Part shown: in pieces, positions 24,531-37,400 of the stretch | Layout of the letters: every line of letters begins with the position of its first letter | How positions within the stretch are numbered: position 1 is the stretch's first letter | Notes under the pieces: generated by a model | The model's input: only the letters and a program-made list of their open reading frames with translations | Told to the model about the DNA's origin: nothing | Database searches by the model: none | NCBI GenBank assembly: GCA_019843655.1 | Contig: JACDQD010000002.1 | Span: 5,590,585 to 5,654,584 of the forward strand | From: Lethocerus indicus | Lineage: Eukaryota > Arthropoda > Insecta > Hemiptera > Belostomatidae | Direction of reading: 5' to 3' | Length of the DNA stretch: 64,000 nt | Position numbers and translations under genes: made by a program

Positions 24531-27048
24531 CTTCAAGAGATAAATAAGCTATAGGAGGGAGCGGATGTAAATTATATACCGGGATTCGGCGAGCTGGAGA
24601 TACGAGGTCGATATAGTTTAAATGTATAAAAACGACTGGGAAATGCCCATAAAGATGTACACGATAAAGGTGCCCATGATCGGTCAATCGTTGCCATGGT
24701 ATATCCTTACAGGAGGCCCTAGCACCTGACAATGAATCCTACGTTAAGGACACTTAATATGACGAAAAACATTTCGGTTTTTGAATTAAAATAGTTGACG
24801 TCCTCATTTTAACACTCCGTACCAGTTTCGAGTACAATACTAAATTATTGGGTCAATAATGATATCGCGCGTAGTTGAGACAAACAATTATCCATTTCGG
24901 GACCAAATTTACATACTCTCCTCCTCCATCCTTCGAGCTCACAACTCATTTGCAATTTTACGCCCGGTCTTACAGTCTAATGAGACTCGGGTTCAATTTA
25001 CAAACGTTTCTAATTAAACGCGGAACGAACGTCGAGATGAAGCATTTCACACGAAATGGCCGCACTTTACTAAACCCAAATTAAACGACGATATGGCGCA
25101 TAGATTCAATTAAAAGAGAGGAAAAGAACAAAAGCAATAGAAGTTTTCTGATGAAGAATACACTCCGTGGAACCGTTTGCAGGATTACGTTGGGGGATGT
25201 GCCGAGTCCGTACCGCCTAATCCTCAAACGACGTCACGCGTCATACGATTCTGTCCCTCGGGACCTCTGGAACTAATACCGAGGTAGATCCACTTGTTTA
25301 TTCTAATTAAACATGTCCCTCTACCGCTCGCCCTCCTGGCCGTATTAAAATTAACTCGACCAGAATGTCAAGGTGGGGGGGGGGGCGCCCTAATCGCTCC
25401 TCATTATGATTCCGCCGGGAGGATCCGGGCCCGTCACGTCCAAAACTGCCCTAATTTAAAAAAACGCACCGCCTCCCGAGAAATGCCCTTTTAATTTCGT
25501 GTTTTTTTTTTCATTAAACTGTCCTCCTACTCACCCTGACCACGTTACGAGAAACGACCGCTAGTCATAATGCCACCGGTATTACAATTCAAGGATCAAA
25601 GGCAGTGAACAAAAAAATTAATACAAAGGTAATGGATAAACGATTTGCGGTATCAGGGAGGGTTTGATTATAGTAACACGTGTTCCGGCACATAGGGATG
25701 ATATCTATTTGGCAGCAATATTCCAGAGTAACATAGTGACAGTAGTATATTAATTCTTCTTTATATCCGACTGATTTGTATAGACCGTTCCAAGTAGCTA
25801 TAAATCAATATTTGTTGTGTTTAAATCTACATTTTTAAATGCGCAACTGGCGAGAAAATAATTATTCATCCAAAATAAAATATAAAAGAAGCAGAGTGGT
25901 AAGCTTTCTCATTCTGAGCAGTAATTATCGAATAGCGAACGCTGACACCAGCATATAAACCACGATGCTGGTTATCGCATTATTACTCATATCCTTATGA
26001 ATTTCACTGGCCAATAATGTACTTTCAACACGAGTACTCCCTTTTCAGACATTGATTACCCTAGATTTCCAAACATGTTTTGAAACAGACCATTGCGAGT
26101 TAATTTATAACATGAATTCATTAGAAAGTTATAACATTGTAAATAAAACAATTAATTTAAATTTAAGCAATTAATTAATTATTAAAGTAATATAAATTAG
26201 CGTCTGACCTAGAACTCGGACGTACGTTAATAAGTCGAATAAATCGTGCATACAATAAGCTAAAGCAAACATAATAGTATACTAAAGGCATACGCTGATA
26301 GAAGTGAACTATTGCATAACTGCAAACTAATTAGTACTAGTTACATCTCACGTAAGAAGTAAATTTAACTGGGCCGAGGACCAAGATAAATAGGGGGCCA
26401 ATGTTACAGCCTATAAATTACTTCGGAAGCAGCTATTCGAGCTAATATATATTCGCTCCTAAACTAAGTGATACCTTCAAAACGCTGGTACTATTTTGCC
26501 GCCCAGACCGACTTACCCTGGCGGGGGGACTTCGGGCTAAGCTAATAGCCGGGATTAGGTAAACTTAAATTGATTGAAATATAAAACACCGAATGTGCAA
26601 TAACCCCAGGAAAATAGCTGTAGGGCAGACCCGACATCCTAATACGGAATTTTACGAGCGCAATCCTTACAACATTTTATTGAATAGTTATTTACAATTG
26701 ATGGAATTTTAAAGACCTTTTACATAGTTTTTACCACTGTTTTAGGCGGTACAAGCAATTGATGAGAAAACGTATAATTGATAATTAGATCATGCATTTT
26801 AAGTTCATTCAATCTTCTGGCTGGCATCTATATTACCCGCACATTGCTTAATTATTACCAGTCGTATCAGATATCTGCAGACCCGAAAGTCATGTAATCC
26901 ACGCGCAAAACTATGAGTATGTGCGGAAAATAGAAAACAGAATTTCCGTAATTGGTAAATGATGAGTCTGCCGCATTTAGGTTTATACAATTAGAAAGTG
27001 CGGTCAACCTAAAATAGGGGTCGGTCGGTGGAGGCGAGCGAATTTTTA

Positions 27049-27067
27049 GCCGGCATCAGATGCCGGC
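27049..27067. repeat. Perfect 8-bp GC-rich hairpin
   Basis: GCCGGCAT and ATGCCGGC flank the loop CAG. A second small hairpin follows 52 bp downstream. No nearby gene gives it a role. Confidence 0.8.
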
Positions 27068-27118
27068 CCTAACCCCAATTCACTTATGATAGGATCGATA
27101 CAACAATCACGCAAACCC

Positions 27119-27135
27119 CTACAGGGCACCTGTAG
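27119..27135. repeat. Perfect 7-bp hairpin
   Basis: CTACAGG and CCTGTAG flank the loop GCA, shortly after the hairpin at 27,049-27,067. It is probably incidental. Confidence 0.75.
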
Positions 27136-28754
27136 AATATCACCAGATATTTCAACCCTCGTTGTATACTTTTCGTTCTACGTTAAGGCAAAATAATCGC
27201 CAACCCTAATAATAATAAATTGCGTGAGAAGCGTACATCAAGCGTATTTATATATCCGATGATACACACTGACAATAAGCACAGTTAAAAATACAAGGAA
27301 TTCTTTTTACAAGAAAATGCAAATTACACGCTCCAGTGAGAGATATTTATTCTGTACGTTTAGGACCTTAAACAAAGACGCTCAGGGGAGAGTCAAACAC
27401 TAAAATAGAGGGTAAGTAAACACTAAAATATTAAACTGTTATATTTTCGACGTGATGCCGATTACAGAAGTACCTTTCGACCCGGAGGTAATTTGAGCAT
27501 GTCTGGGCTTTATATCTCCACTCTATCGGGAAGCAATTCATCAGAAACCAGCTGAATTATGTAGGGTTCTGAGATCGACTCGTTACCAATTCAAATTTCT
27601 AACTGACTAAAGAGTTTCAAATCGCCGACAATAGAAACTGGGACGACCCCTTCATCGCGAGGCTGTCCTATTCCGGGCACAATCATTTATTCATTGCCGA
27701 TCAATGAGTAAACCTTTTATAGAAAGGGTCATACACGCGCTCCGATTCGAGCAACTACGTTATATTCGAACCTAGCGTAGTTTTAATACCAAGAAATGAT
27801 CGCGGCGATGTTATACGCAGCGGATCCCGTCGATAGTTAACGATTCCGAGTGCGACTGAAGGTCAAAGCGCGGGAAGATAATTGGGGAGGATCCCGCGGG
27901 ACGCTAGGCACTCTCGGGATCCTAAACCAACCCCACTTAACCCCTTTTACGCACGTTTATTACTCAACCTTGAATTAATGTCTGAACATGGGTACTTTCG
28001 CCGTATGGCTGCCAAGTTCCTGCGCGGTTTTATTTATTTCTATTTATTACTACAGCCCACTCTAAAATGTTTCTGATTTGAAATAATTTGGAATTTCTTG
28101 AATTCAATAATATAAATAAGAATAAAGATATACAAAATCGGGAATATTCGAATAGACCTGTCCATCAGGCTCTTAAAACATTTTTCAATGTCATTCATGT
28201 AATTTTATTACGAAACCAGTCTTATAATCATATGAAAATAATTGCAACTGTTTCCAAGGTGTCGATTCGGACGGTTAATTAATTTAAAAACGAAATTGGA
28301 GGAAATTCGCCTTATTGAGACAGAGAGAGAGAGAGTGGGATAAAAGAGAAAGATGGGGGCCCGAGCCGTTTTATCTTCAAGGGGCATAACTGAAAGCATT
28401 AGAATAGGAGCGGGCGGAGGACAAAGCCCGATTCAACGGGAAATCCAATATTGTGACAAACACCGTTAAAAAGAAAGAAAAAGATAAAAGTGCCGCTCAC
28501 TCAGCTAACGATTCCCAGCCGAGGTTCAGACATGGTCCCAAGGACGATAGACCTCAAACCACAGTTCTCCTTACAAGAAGATGAGAGAAAACAATTTTTT
28601 AAAGAAATATTAATTCATTAAATAATAAATGTTTACTCTTTATTTGTGAAGCTCTGAGCTAGATCTTTCAATCGAGCAAATAATTAAGAAACAGTAATGG
28701 TATGATTGAAGAACAATTTCAGTCAATAAATTTAAGTGAATACAGTATGTGTTT

Positions 28755-28775
28755 TATCATACATACTGTATGATA
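28755..28775. repeat. Perfect 8-bp hairpin
   Basis: TATCATAC and GTATGATA flank a 5-nt loop. The related word TACAGTATGT just upstream (28,741-28,750) resembles part of the loop and right arm. Confidence 0.75.
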
Positions 28776-29246
28776 CATAAAGAGCACATAAACTCTACTA
28801 CATTGTAGTTACTCTAATCCAAATTAATATCGACGAAAATCTAACACACCCAAAAAAGGTACGTTTCTATAATTATTATTTATTTTTATTTTAATCTCCT
28901 ACTTTTAATCCAACATCTCTGCTGTCACATAGTTAAATCGACTTGCCTCTTTCAGATACCTGCTCGGTGGGTTTATCTTTGCCAAAACAAATAATATCCA
29001 CTTCCCGAACGATTTAAAATTTCCAGTTGCAATCGGAGGGGAATCGTAGAAGAGGGAAAACCGCTAGAGTATTCGCGGCGGAAATTTCTGCCCAAGTTTC
29101 AGGAGGAGGCGGAAGGGAGGCGTTATAAATTTCGAGGGTGCCGACCTTAACAGGGGGAATATTTGGCGAGGAAAAGCGGGAAGGGAGGAATTTTTATGAG
29201 GCCCCCATTCATCCCCCACCACACCCCTGATATCATCACGGATGGG

Positions 29247-29279
29247 AGTGTGTATGTGAGTGTGTGTGTGTGTGTGTGT
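29247..29279. repeat. (TG)n microsatellite
   Basis: TG array with two early interruptions and a pure 3' half of about ten units. Long TG runs can take up Z-DNA. Opposed frames across it (29,064-29,357) encode Thr/His or Val/Cys repeats only and are artefacts. Confidence 0.95.
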
Positions 29280-32200
29280 CGCGGACGAGAGTGTGCGGGC
29301 CATGTCTCACCGTCGAACAGGAAACCAATGAATTCCATCCTACAACTTTCAGGTTGACCTAATATTATCGCAATAGATTTATAAGTACTAATGGTAATGG
29401 TTTAAATAATGGTTCTCTAATCATTGACAAAAGATTAATTACAAATATTTAACCATTGCATTACTTGGTACCATGCCAGACAGGTTGCGAGAAGGAGTGA
29501 GTGCTATCTGCTGACAGTAGGATTCCGTTAGTGATATGGAGGCATACTCTGCCTCAATCATGAGACATAAATTTAAAGCTATTATATAAGGAAAAAAACG
29601 CCAAAATGTGAAAAGCTAATGGGAGGAGCGTATTGCTGTTGGGCAGGCGTAATTGGCGCTGTATAATCTGGAAGGAAGGTAGAATAAATACTCGACGAGT
29701 AATTCAGTTTTGAAAATTTCGGTCGGAAACACTCGGAAAGCACAGAAATGCGTCCATTAGAGAGTTCCGGAGCGGGACCAACTTCCGGGCACACGACCGC
29801 GGAAAAATTCCAGAACAAAAATATAAAAGGATTAATTCTGGTCCATTATCTTCTGGGATATAAATCATCAAAACATAAATCCTTAACTCCGTATCTGGCA
29901 TCCACGAAACCCACCGAAATACAGATGCGTTAAATCTTGTATGTACACTATGCCAACATAACAAATATTTAATTTACTCATATTACACGCAGTATTCAAC
30001 AAGCTTGTTCATTAGTATTTACAGTACAATTTAATACGCGGAATATGGGGCTTTGGATATACTGGGAATTATAAATAACGTTTCTGGTAACATAAACAGT
30101 TGCAAAACCAATTACCAAATGTTAGTTCAACGTCATGGCGGTGGGCGTGATATAATTCAATTGTAATTTCTTGCCACATTCCGTTCTGCGGCAGTTCAAC
30201 TATTCGCCATCGCTCGAAGCATTCCTTTGCTTTGAAAAGTGAGTATTTTATTATTTAAAAAATGCTGACAGAAGACCCTACCGGATCGCTACTGACAGTG
30301 GGGTGAACACGGAAACGAATGTTCATAAAAGGAAATAAGGGAAACAACATTTAACACCAAAATACACAATAATGATTTCGAAGTCTATTTGAATGTAACA
30401 ATGATTTATTTACCGATACACTTGGACATGGAATAATTAACTTTGGCTTCCCAGTCATTAATATTAATATTAAATAATATATTATTAATAACAATCTTGA
30501 GGTCTCGATGCAATTACTTGTACATATCAGTGAATAATAATTTCATTTTTTTAATTTATCTTCCAAGCAAAGTCGTATAATGAAATATTCGTATCGATAT
30601 AACATAAAGTTTAATTAAGAACAGAAATGCATTTAATTGAAATTAAAATATATACTGGAATTATAATAGGCTCTGTGCCAGTGTGTAATAGGCAGCAGAT
30701 TCTGGTCATGGTCCGACTCCACTAGCGGATCACGTAGCGACAATGATTCACAGATTGCGAAATAAACGATTCAACCTATTACCACCGACGGACTTAACTT
30801 GTGTATGCATTAGGCCTCCTCTGGATTAAACCGGACCAGTCAGAAGGAATTTATTGAACTGCAGATAGAGCTATAGATATGCATTTCGGCTGTCCCGTTC
30901 CTACATAGGCCCAATTCTAATACTGCGTACAACTATTTAAGATCCAGGTTAAAATCAAACCAACTCCACCAACGCTAATGCAACTCGATTTTTCCAAATG
31001 CGAATCATATCGACGTTATTTAAATAAGCTCTTTATGTACGAGGTGCCCACATCGATGGTAACCGTTGTATTAATTCCAAGACTAAGATTAAGGCTTCAA
31101 CCCTGGACCTGGCAAAAACACTGTTTTCCATTAGTTTGATTCGCGGTGCCCGACACAAACGATACATTACGATTAAAACGCGAACGTATTCGACTGCATT
31201 TCGCCCACTGGAAATAGGTCAGCGAAACCTAGCGGGATATGCAATGGGGTCATCCCCTTTCACTTCCCGGTTCACTCTCATGATTAAACCTTCTACTTAA
31301 TTAACCGGGCTCGTTCAAAGGAGCGTTCATTTCGTTTGCACGCGGTGCTGTGTTTACGACGGACTTCTACCTATCGGCTTTTTCCGCACGGTATACAATA
31401 ATTTTCCTGTCTAAAAACCAAGAAAGGTGTCACTACGAAGAGAACAGACTGTTGCACTACTTCGGAAACAAATATGTTTTGCAAGAGTCCCATTACTCAA
31501 GGATTTTCTCATTGGTATCGCCTATACGGTGACGCATATTCTGTGTAGAATTAAACAAATAAGTCGAAACAATAAAACTATTTATTACGTCATGCAATAA
31601 GGACGAATACACTAATTGTAGATGGCGCAACCTTTTAAAATACTATCTTCTCAAGAGTGGAACCTTGAATAGTGTTTTTACCCGTCGTGTGGCCGCCCGG
31701 GAACGCAATAAATGAGTAAAGAGTGTACCGGCGAGGAGGGGGATGACGCGGCGTGTAATTTGGAGGTCTGGGGCCGGCCTCCCGCCAGGTAAATCTCTGA
31801 AGCGTTTCTCTTCCCCCCCTGAGACTGTTTTATGAGACTACCCCGGTGAATCTTTCATCCGCTTCTCGCCTCACCGTGTCAACTGAATGGCGCCACATCT
31901 GAGAAATGCCCGCCAACTTTCGAATCAGTTTCCAAACTGGACGAGGGTTGACGATATGATCGGACCCGCGGGACCTGCCGATAGAACACCGGTTATTAAA
32001 CTTGTACCGATAACCTTGCTTGAATTTTACATGCGAGCGCGCCCTAAGGATGACGGCCCTACTGAAACAAATATCTACGTAAAACGATGGAAACAACCAG
32101 GGGTCACTATAATTTTCTAACGCATTTATAAATAAATAACGTCCTCAACTCATAAAAATAACTCGGCAAATATAAAAGGAAATAATTAATCTCTTGTGAA

Positions 32201-34340
32201 TTTATACATTCCTATCCTCATTGTGCGATCTGGAGAGTTATTACAACACTTCTTCGTCTGATGATGATTAAACTTGGTAACTAAAATAAAACTGAATCCT
32301 AATTGCAAACACCGAGGCCTACCGAATTTTTGCGTACGCAATGAATATTTTTTAGGCTAACAAAGTTTACATGGAATACTGTAACTCAGCATAGAATCTA
32401 GTCAATTAGTAATATCTGCCGCGGTTTAAAACTATCAGTTATCTGTTTTATTGGTAGAGTTCCGTCCCCGAGTGCGGGATCAAGAGCCAACCTATTAAGA
32501 GAGGAGACTTGGGTAAGTGAGCCAGTTAAATCCAGGGGTGTTTTACAGGTTTAAAGCAACCCACAAATTTAGGGGCAAGCCAGAGAGCTACGTCTCCAAC
32601 CACCCAAATAAAAACATGAGGATCCCACACCGACACTCGTAAAACTCTACACCGAGCGGTTTACGTTCTCAATTTAATGATGCCATTGCTTAATTAACTG
32701 TAAGATGTACTGCGATATTTAGCCAACGGTAAAGGGATTTTATCTGCCTGAACAGAATACTATTATCTTAAGATTAATAATGCCAAACGGAGAGTAATAA
32801 TTATTACGTCAGGTGTAGAATAAAAACGATTACACGGGCGTCAAATCCATGAATTTGGAAGCACAAATATCTCAATAATATTTTTATTGACAATATGGTG
32901 GAAAAATATTTATTCCTCGGACGTTGTTCCACGGTCACTTAATCGTGCGTGGTATTTTATTCATACAAAAACCTAACAGCTTTAATTCACGCTCCGTTAG
33001 GAGAAGAATAAATACACAATTCGTAAAACCCTCTCTGCATAGCCGACAATAAAAAGGTATCCGAAAGAAGACGGAAGCAACACAATCTATCACGTTATCG
33101 TTTACACTTGGTCCTAACACCTTACATCGGATAATGTTTGTGGCATATCGGAAGGGCCTCAGGAGATATCCGATATGGATCCGAAAACGAATTGGGAAGT
33201 CTTTCATCTGTGAAATGGAGAGGGAGAAGGTTCCACTTACAAGTAAGAGGAGCGAGGGGGAATCATTTTTTGCACGGAGGCCTCGCTGGCCCGCTCCCGC
33301 TCCTTTCTAAAACCGACCGCTATCCGATTTCTGCCAATCATTTTCAAAAATGAGTTACAACCTACTGCCGGCTTTTTTTATTAGCTTTCCGATGGGGTTT
33401 TTCCCTTTACCAAACGTTTCGGGGAAAATACATCTTATGGGGGTCGTTGACTTTAAATATTGATATACAGGTCTAACAATGCAGCAGAAAGCATTATAAA
33501 ATGTGCTTTTTTATAAAGTGTTCACTAGTTATTGAGGATCCACTAGCAGGCAATTACAGTAAAGAATTAAATACAAATTTGGTCTTACATTGGACTAAAT
33601 ATGATCAGGATGATCAAATGATAAGAAGCAACTAATTGAAAAGATGGTGTATTTAATTCATACAATACATTTTTCTGATAAGGATCGAGTATAAACCTGA
33701 AAGTAAACTGAGCTTTAAAACGAGTTTTAAATAAACTCGAAGCCCTAACTGAAGTTCCTACCGTGGTACATTATCACCAGTTGGATCTATTACCGACTTT
33801 CTGCCATTAGCATGGCAACACTAATCCTGAAAGTTATTCAGACGGCAAAATAGCACGCCTCTGTGTACACAGCGTTAAATGGTAAGAAAGACTAGTCCTA
33901 GAAAAAAAAACAGTATCGCTGAGTTGATACATCTTTAATTAACGGTATTAACTCCAAAATATGTTCCTCTTATTGTTATAACAATAATTAAACATATCAC
34001 GTATTACTGTGGAATAAAACCTTTTCTTATTGTGTATTTTGTGAATGTCAGTGAAGACTTGGAAACAACTCCTACGTGGTAACAATTGGACAATAGTTGC
34101 GTGGGTTCGCCCCAATCCACGGTCAAATTATTTGTCTCAATTGGTGTCCTTTCTCGCATCTGACACGTCCCGAGAATCTATTATTTGTCTCTAATCGCTA
34201 ACGTGTTTACCTATATAACGGTATATGGTCAACAATTCTCTAGAGTTGATATAAGAATTACAACTCTTACCGCTTCCTTGTTCGGTATACCTTCCTGCGT
34301 TTTACCTTGTGTTGAGATCTACTCGTAACATTTAATACGC
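29280..34340. other. Non-coding stretch, no gene recognised
   Basis: AT-rich with a GC-richer block at about 31,680-32,060. An AT-rich repeat-like segment of ATTAAT words lies at about 30,460-30,500. The longest frames (88 codons, 31,830-32,096 -; 90 codons, 32,935-33,207 -) show no recognised family. A 9-bp stem at 33,144-33,177 is listed separately. Confidence 0.55.
33144..33177. repeat. 9-bp inverted repeat with 16-nt loop
   Basis: CATATCGGA and TCCGATATG are perfect complements separated by 16 bases. A short dimeric binding site or chance would both fit. Confidence 0.75.
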
Positions 34341-34406
34341 CATCAGGGATCGAAACTGGGACCATTTCAGCGGCGCGGGTTCCCTCTTACCATTTGAGTT
34401 TTGCAT
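34341..34406 (-). repeat. tRNA-like SINE head (fragment)
   Basis: On the minus strand a D-arm-like element CTCAAATGGTAAGAG (complement at 34,384-34,398) has a CTC/GAG stem and the loop form AAATGGTAA typical of tRNAs. It is followed at about the right distance by CCCAGTTTCGATCCCTG (complement at 34,344-34,360), which contains a B-box differing from GGTTCGATCC by one base. The anticodon region does not form a normal stem. No acceptor stem was found, so a working tRNA gene is unlikely. A T8 run at 34,410-34,417 lies upstream of the head on the element's strand, so it is not its tail. The 3' body and boundaries are not defined. Confidence 0.5.
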
Positions 34407-37400
34407 GCATTTTTTTTAGTTTATATTCCCGACAGTTTGGCATCGGTGAAAGTTTTGCCCTCAAATCGCCCGCGGAACTAGTTTATTTAGACTTTTAGAC
34501 TCCGGACTATTGCACGATCAGTGTTGCAGTCTAACTCCTCAGTCAAGTTACATTTACAATTGCAAGTTAGCTAATTAACAGTAACCAATAAAAGAGTTAA
34601 TAGCAAACTCAAATAGTAATTCAAATCAGGTGTAATACCTTGATCAATTTAAGTATTAATGAAACTTTCACGAAGTGTTCATTGCTTGAATTTCTGAAAT
34701 GTCAGTGTGTATTTGTGTAAGATGCAATCGAAATTGAGTGTTTTAAAGCATCGGCATTTAAACGGAAATCGGTTGTTTTATTGCATTGGTAACTAAGTCG
34801 TTGTGGATTTAACCGATTACATATGTTATATCTTCGGACTGATAAGGTCTTCTGATTAGTTATTACTTGGTACTCTATGGTAAACATTCGGTAGGGATCG
34901 ATTGAAGCATGGTAAAACAAAGCGAACATTGCCGTCATAATAGTTCAATACCATTTGAAACTTTATATACGACCGGGGGATCCCAGGATGCACCGGGAAG
35001 TGGCTTTAAGGGCAGACAAGACGTGTTAATCAAGAGGTTGTCGCCCTCCCAAGTTGTAAAACAGCGGCTCCAGCCGGGTTATAAGGAGCTAATATATATA
35101 GGGTGTGTTTCGGACGGGGCCTGTTTGGCGCCGGGGGTTAGCGTGAAGTGGGCCTCGTTTCAAGTAATTAAGACGAGATGAGTTGGGGACTCTGAGAGCG
35201 GAGCCCAGGCCACAGCCCAGGCCCCTACATCCCACCAAATTACCTAACCGACTTTGTACGCTCACATCTACTGCTTAATGTTTACTCCTTGCAGGTTATA
35301 TACGCTGGCTTCATCACCACCAGTCACTGATCAACCATAGTAGATATCAACATTTGAGTTTTTATACTGAGATAAAATAAGGGCACGGACAATATAATAA
35401 AAATATGACGAATCAAAATTGAGAATTGAGTAAAATATAAAACGATAGATTTTAAATTCTGATAAATTCAGATTTAAATAAATATCACGTCCTACTCAAT
35501 GATCTTAATGACAACAATCTCATGCCGTATATGATGATAACAAAACCCACGATGAATATTTAAGAATCAGATGTCATACCCGACGAGATATTTATAACTG
35601 CTTAACACGATACTTTATAACTTTTCCCGTTAGGGAATCTCATCTAGGCTGGGTTCAGATTCTATCTCGAATCTTCGACATTCCGTGGTCGTCGTTTGGA
35701 AACGCCAAAAGAAAAAAATTTTCCAAAATACCTACGCAAACACGGAACCGGAAGAAAGTGAAAATTCTCAGTGGGCGATTCCCCCCCCTCCAAAAAAATT
35801 ATCGTATCCGCTCCCTGTGAAAGCGGCGTCGCTTCCTCAGCCCCATTTCTAACATTACGAAATTCTAAAAAAGGCTGACATACCAGCCGACCGGAACAAT
35901 GACATGACCGACGAAAGAATAGTGTATGCACAAAATATCTAGGAAATTCGTTAACATGAAATTCATTGCTATATAATGCACTAATCCACTGTGATAGACA
36001 AAACCGGCGCACGTGTACATACGTCAGTAGGTTACAATAGGTTCAGGTCGTGGAGGGCTGTTGTACTATTGACGAAAGCCAAAATTGATTTAGGGACTGA
36101 ATAATTTAAGGCCTCCTGCTTATACCGGATCAATACAGTTATCTCCAGCTGAGCTAGTTATGTAAAAATATTTTACTATCGTAAAATAATACTATTAACT
36201 TCGTACATTAATACATTCGACGTAATGTATAATGAAAACCTGTTCTTATAATATTACTAAAGCTTGATTCTCGGTTTAAGCCTCCGTTTTTTAATATAAC
36301 AGAACTCATAATTCAGAAAATACTGAGGGCAACTAATACCTAATCTACAAACATTTCACAAATGTAGATATTGTGAGCTCACAGAAAGCGAAAGAAAATG
36401 TCAAATTAAAGTAAAGTATATACCAATACTGTATATTTACACAGGCTGCTTCTATTTTGTGGTTACGCGGCCGAACATAAACGGTGGCCGCTTTTTTATT
36501 TCTTTTCTCCCAATGCATAAAGGTCGGGGACCTCCAGTATAAATAGGAGAAGGCGTATCCGTCAGCAATCCGAAAGAGACTTTCTATACATTTGGTTACG
36601 ACCCACCCGAGTGTTTCCTACGCGTCGATTCCCGGGGACATCGACCTTTCTCAGCCGGCAGCATAGTACAAAGACGGACTCGGACAACTCAAACTTAGAA
36701 TTCGTGAACAGGACTTGGGGCATGCACACCAAGCCATCTGTATGCCGCAGACTTCTCGCTCCGAACACGCCTCACCGATGCAACAAATATTTACGTTAAT
36801 AAGTATAACTTTATCATATTTTTAGGCCCAGTATATTTAAAAAAGTAAGCGTATGCACAACAATCATAAAAACTCATGTCAGATTGACTTAAATTAGGTT
36901 TTATTAGGAATTAGAGTTCCAAAATTGTAATTTTGAAATTTACAGTCACTAGAACATATTAACAATCACGCCACTGTCTATTTCATTTTCGACAAGTAAT
37001 ACAACTATACATTAGGATCATAAAATATAACTATTGAGTTTTCCATTAAATTAAACATAAAAGAAGCTTTACTGTATATGTTCGACAGTCGCTAATTTTG
37101 AAACCCTGGTACTTAACGCTTATATAGGAATGGACCGAATAAAACAGTTGAAAGAACGAAGTCACTAAAAACAACGAAGCCATAGCATTCTTTCTACGCT
37201 AAGTCGCTACCGTTTCAAGTTACACCCACATTTTTTTGATTCTCCCTTTTAAAAATTCCGGACCCGGAACGCTTTTCAAACTATACACTTTAGTTTTTAG
37301 TAAATACATACTTTTTTAAGCTGAAACGTCTCCGTTTTACAACGCATTACACTTTATGACCGCGGATATAACCTCTAAGAACCTGTAAAATTTACGACCG

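Larger units (their letters stand above)
24531..29246. other. Non-coding stretch, no gene recognised
   Basis: Mostly AT-rich. A GC-rich patch at about 25,200-25,500 contains a run of eleven G at about 25,375-25,385. An AT-rich TTAATTAATTATT segment lies at 26,150-26,200. Short perfect hairpins at 27,049-27,067, 27,119-27,135 and 28,755-28,775 are listed separately. No frame exceeds 70 codons. Confidence 0.55.

Noticed and set aside
24258..24554. Arg/Lys-rich frame that looks like a nuclear protein tail
   Set aside because: Produced by a purine-only tract; any GA-rich DNA gives such a translation.
32448..32485. TTGGTAGAG...GGGATCAAG as a tRNA-like head
   Set aside because: The boxes are only about 24 bp apart and no stems form.
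33130..33180. ATCGGATAATG as the missing second end of the Tigger-like element
   Set aside because: It shares only a short word with the terminus at 49,405 and lies 16 kb away in the wrong context.
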